Source: UBA668 sp052034175
GTDB taxonomy: Bacteria > Actinomycetota > Acidimicrobiia > Acidimicrobiales > Ilumatobacteraceae
NCBI GenBank assembly: GCA_052034175.1
Contig: JBPOIX010000012.1
Span: forward strand, 1-22,669
DNA length: 22,669 nucleotides
Direction of reading: 5' to 3'
Made by a program: the position numbers and the translations under genes
Part shown: in pieces, positions 20,992 through 22,669 of the stretch
How positions within the stretch are numbered: the stretch's first letter is position 1
Layout: each line of letters starts with the position of its first letter
The notes under the pieces: model-generated
Seen by the model: only the letters and a program-made list of their open reading frames with translations
Told to the model about the DNA's origin: nothing
Database searches by the model: none

Positions 20992-22381
20992 GGATGGGCC
21001 TCGCCTTCCAGAAGTAGTTGTGGATGCCGTCCTGGGTGTACAGGCGGCGGAACGTCATCTCGACCCGGTCGCCGATCTTCACGGTCGACGGGTCGACGTC
21101 GGTGAGTTCGCACTGGAACCGCCCGCCACCGTCGAAGTCGATGATGGCCGCCACCACGGGCGGGCTGAGGCTGTAGGCCAGCCGATCCACCGTGAACGTG
21201 GCGATGGTGGCCCGCACGTCGGCCATGCGCACCATCTCCATGCGGTCGATCTCGCCGCTGCCCATGCTGACCCGGGCGGGAGGCAGGTGCACGAAGCCCT
21301 GCTCGTCGCGCGAGCCGAACAGGCCGTACTTCCAGGCGGTGCCGCGCAGCGACGGCGGGCCGGCCGGGCGCTCGGGCTCCGGGCGGCGCGGTGGCTCGCG
21401 GTGGATCTGGCCGCGCCACGTGAGGAAGCTGCTGTAGGAGAGGTCGTCGCGGGTGGCGGCGATGCGGTCGCGGACGCTCACCGCCGGCCGGCGGCGGGGG
21501 AGGGCGTCGGTGGTGCGCAGGAGTTGGGTGCTGCACCCGTCGGCCAGGGTGACGATCATGATCGTCTGGCCGGGCAGAGCCCTGTCGAGCACGTCGGCCA
21601 GCAGCAGCGCCGGGTGGGCCGTGCCGGTGTTGCCGATCAGGTCGGTGAGGTCGTGCGCCAGGGAATCCGGCACGGCCCCGATGGCCTTGCGTGCCCCCTG
21701 CACGGCGCGGGTGTGCAGGCCGGTGACGATCACATGGTCGACCTCGGCCATCGTCAGGCCGGTGGCCTTCAACGCGTCGGCGACCGACTGCTCGGCCAGC
21801 GGCACGTAGGCGAACTCGCCGAAGCGCTCCTCCCACTGCTTGGAGTGGGCGTCGCCAGGAGTGCGCCAGCGGTCGACGAACTCGGCCGTGACGTCGGCCC
21901 CGCCGATCGGCGTGGCGAGCACGTCGGGCCCGTCGCCGAACAGCACGGCCACCGCGGCGTCGCCGCCCGCGGCTTCGTCGGCCCCGCCGGGCAGCCCGGT
22001 GCGGATGTCGGCCAGCACCGCCAGCCCCTTGCCGGCCGACGCCACGGCTACCGCCGCCGCGCCCGATCGCACCGAGCCGATCGTGTCCATCGCGCCCACC
22101 GACGACGGCAGGGCGAGGGCCGCGTGGATGGTGGTGGCATTCGTCTTGTCCAGGTACGCCGGGGCGGTGGTGGCGAAGGCGAGCACACCCGGCTGCGCGC
22201 CCGCGGGCGCGTTGGCGAGGGCGATGCGTGCGGCCTCCACGCCCATCGAGGTGGTGTCCTCGTCGTAGCTGGCCACGGCACGAGTGCCCTTGCCCCCGCC
22301 CGACCCGAGCGCCGCGGTGATGGCGCCGCGCTGCAGCCGCCAGTAGGGCAGGTACACGCCGTAGCTGATGATGCCGACCAT
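20984..22381 (-). CDS. HMG-CoA-synthase-like / DUF35 OB-fold fusion protein (465 aa)
   Basis: Residues 1-290 have the HMG-CoA synthase/KAS III-like thiolase fold: MVGIISYGVYLPYWRL, DHVIVTGLHTRAVQG with His223, and LIGNTGTAHPALLLADVLD. Residues about 345-465 resemble DUF35: a rubredoxin-like ribbon region ending HLPPARV, then an OB-fold (ATIATFTVD, DGGGRFQCELTDVD, GDRVEMTFRRLY). The positions expected to hold the nucleophilic Cys (IGSVRSGAA, Ser103) and the catalytic Glu (TTAPAYLD) are substituted, and the ribbon lacks all Cys ligands. It may therefore be a structural or acyl-CoA-binding partner of the adjoining thiolase rather than an active synthase. Two ATGs are possible (22402 adds seven residues); I chose the one abutting MVGIISYG. 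The frame runs on upstream through the antisense of the tRNA gene, which is not coding. Confidence 0.85.
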   Translation of the reverse strand: MVGIISYGVYLPYWRLQRGAITAALGSGGGKGTRAVASYDEDTTSMGVEAARIALANAPAGAQPGVLAFATTAPAYLDKTNATTIHAALALPSSVGAMDTIGSVRSGAAAVAVASAGKGLAVLADIRTGLPGGADEAAGGDAAVAVLFGDGPDVLATPIGGADVTAEFVDRWRTPGDAHSKQWEERFGEFAYVPLAEQSVADALKATGLTMAEVDHVIVTGLHTRAVQGARKAIGAVPDSLAHDLTDLIGNTGTAHPALLLADVLDRALPGQTIMIVTLADGCSTQLLRTTDALPRRRPAVSVRDRIAATRDDLSYSSFLTWRGQIHREPPRRPEPERPAGPPSLRGTAWKYGLFGSRDEQGFVHLPPARVSMGSGEIDRMEMVRMADVRATIATFTVDRLAYSLSPPVVAAIIDFDGGGRFQCELTDVDPSTVKIGDRVEMTFRRLYTQDGIHNYFWKARPIHG

Positions 22382-22444
22382 GGAGCGCGACCATACGCCC
22401 ATGCGCGATCCCAGGGCGAGTGCGTAGGCTGCTGCCCACGTTTC

Positions 22445-22517
22445 GCCTCCGTAGCTCAGTGGATAGAGCAACGGTTTCCTAAACCGCAGGTCGTAGGTTC
22501 GATTCCTACCGGGGGCG
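22445..22517 (+). tRNA. tRNA-Arg (anticodon CCT)
   Basis: A complete cloverleaf: acceptor GCCTCCG (22445-22451) with CGGGGGC (22510-22516, one G-U pair), D-arm GCTCAGTGGATAGAGC, anticodon loop TTCCTAA giving CCT (reads AGG), and T-arm GTAGG-TTCGATT-CCTAC. The discriminator base is G at 22517 and no CCA is encoded (GCTT follows). It is divergent from the HMG-CoA-synthase-like gene, 63 bases away. tRNA 3' ends of this kind often serve as integration sites. Confidence 0.95.
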
Positions 22518-22528
22518 CTTTGCAAATC

Positions 22529-22564
22529 GGCTCTCTACCAGGGGATATTACCTGGTAGGGAGCC
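22529..22564. terminator. strong stem-loop downstream of tRNA-Arg
   Basis: GGCTCTCTACCAGG (22529-22542) pairs over its full 14 bases, with one G-U, with CCTGGTAGGGAGCC (22551-22564) around the loop GGATATTA. It begins 11 bases after the tRNA. There is no U-tract on the plus strand; on the minus strand the stem is followed by GATTTGC. It may terminate tRNA transcription, end a gene entering from the right, or belong to a recombination site. Confidence 0.5.
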
Positions 22565-22669
22565 AGACGCAAGGTACCCGGGCTTGCTCGGATTGACCTC
22601 CAGTGACCCTGAGAGACCGCCATTTGCCGGTGTCATTGGGAGGAGATTGGGAGGAGACGTGAAGACCGC
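22535..22669 (-). CDS. possible C-terminal tail of a gene entering from the right edge
   Basis: On the minus strand a frame is open from the window edge to TAG at 22537-22535 (44 codons), reading AVFTSPPNLLPM and then a Gly/Ser/Pro-rich stretch ending PGNIPW. The stop lies within the 14-bp stem-loop. The composition is low in complexity and no family is recognisable, so this may be chance. Besides it, 22565-22669 contains only the short tandem repeat and no clear gene. Confidence 0.15.
   Translation of the reverse strand, partial: AVFTSPPNLLPMTPANGGLSGSLEVNPSKPGYLASGSLPGNIPW
22635..22656 (+). repeat. tandem 11-bp duplication ATTGGGAGGAG
   Basis: Two perfect adjacent copies (22635-22645 and 22646-22656). 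Each contains GGGAGGAG, a Shine-Dalgarno-like sequence, and a GTG follows at 22659-22661, too close to the second copy for normal spacing. Whether a plus-strand gene begins here cannot be judged from the 11 bases left. Confidence 0.6.

Noticed and set aside
22382..22525. N-terminal extension of the HMG-CoA-synthase-like frame upstream of its ATG
   Set aside because: It translates the antisense of the tRNA as GRNRTYDLRFRKPLLYPLS, a familiar artefact of tRNA-Arg genes, so it cannot be real protein.
20990..22558. 522-codon plus-strand frame opposite the HMG-CoA-synthase-like gene, running into the tRNA
   Set aside because: Antisense to a recognisable thiolase-fold protein, and it ends by reading through a tRNA gene.
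1..22669. CRISPR arrays, transposase genes, IS ends or long duplications
   Set aside because: I looked for regularly spaced repeats, transposase motifs and long direct repeats and saw none. The only repeats found are the short ones listed.

Overview
The window is GC-rich, densely packed DNA from an actinomycete, most plausibly the Acidimicrobiia (Ilumatobacter-like). The clues are very high G/C at third codon positions, many GTG starts with 4-base GTGA/ATGA overlaps, a DUF222/HNH (13E12-type) gene under an SOS-like box, an exported 'VLDTR' domain protein, and a tRNA gene without an encoded CCA. The taxonomic call is inference from these traits. No rRNA, CRISPR array, transposase or complete prophage gene is visible.

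Layout. (1) 1-2604, minus: a lipoprotein gene followed, with a GTGA overlap, by a second secreted-protein gene that runs off the left edge. (2) 2724-9075, plus: a large AAA-ATPase/LuxR-type regulator, then a DUF222/HNH endonuclease gene overlapping (ATGA) a family 3 glycoside hydrolase gene. (3) 9105-15970, minus: six co-directional genes. The first three (GT4 glycosyltransferase, a helical-toroid-like protein, a GH130-type glycosidase/phosphorylase) are joined by GTGA overlaps and look like one glycan module. The next three (TesB-like thioesterase, VOC protein, PEP-utilising mobile-domain protein) follow after short gaps. The leader of this operon can form a hairpin that buries its Shine-Dalgarno sequence. 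(4) 16243-18639, plus: a 38-residue lysine-rich protein, an epoxide hydrolase and an aminoglycoside-phosphotransferase-like kinase. (5) 18653-22381, minus: a DUF35-fused HMG-CoA-synthase-like gene overlapping an SCP2-type thiolase gene, then an exported protein gene convergent with the kinase. (6) 22445-22517, plus: tRNA-Arg(CCT), followed by a 14-bp hairpin and unassigned sequence to the right edge.

Functional reading. The thiolase/DUF35 pair, thioesterase, VOC protein and epoxide hydrolase suggest CoA-thioester, lipid or xenobiotic catabolism. The GH3 enzyme and the GT4/toroid/GH130 trio suggest glycan synthesis and turnover. The points most worth following up are the structured leader at 15970-16039, the HMG-CoA-synthase-like fusion that has lost its catalytic Cys and zinc ligands, the PEP-mobile-domain protein without an ATP-binding partner, and the SOS-type, apparently leaderless promoter of the HNH gene.
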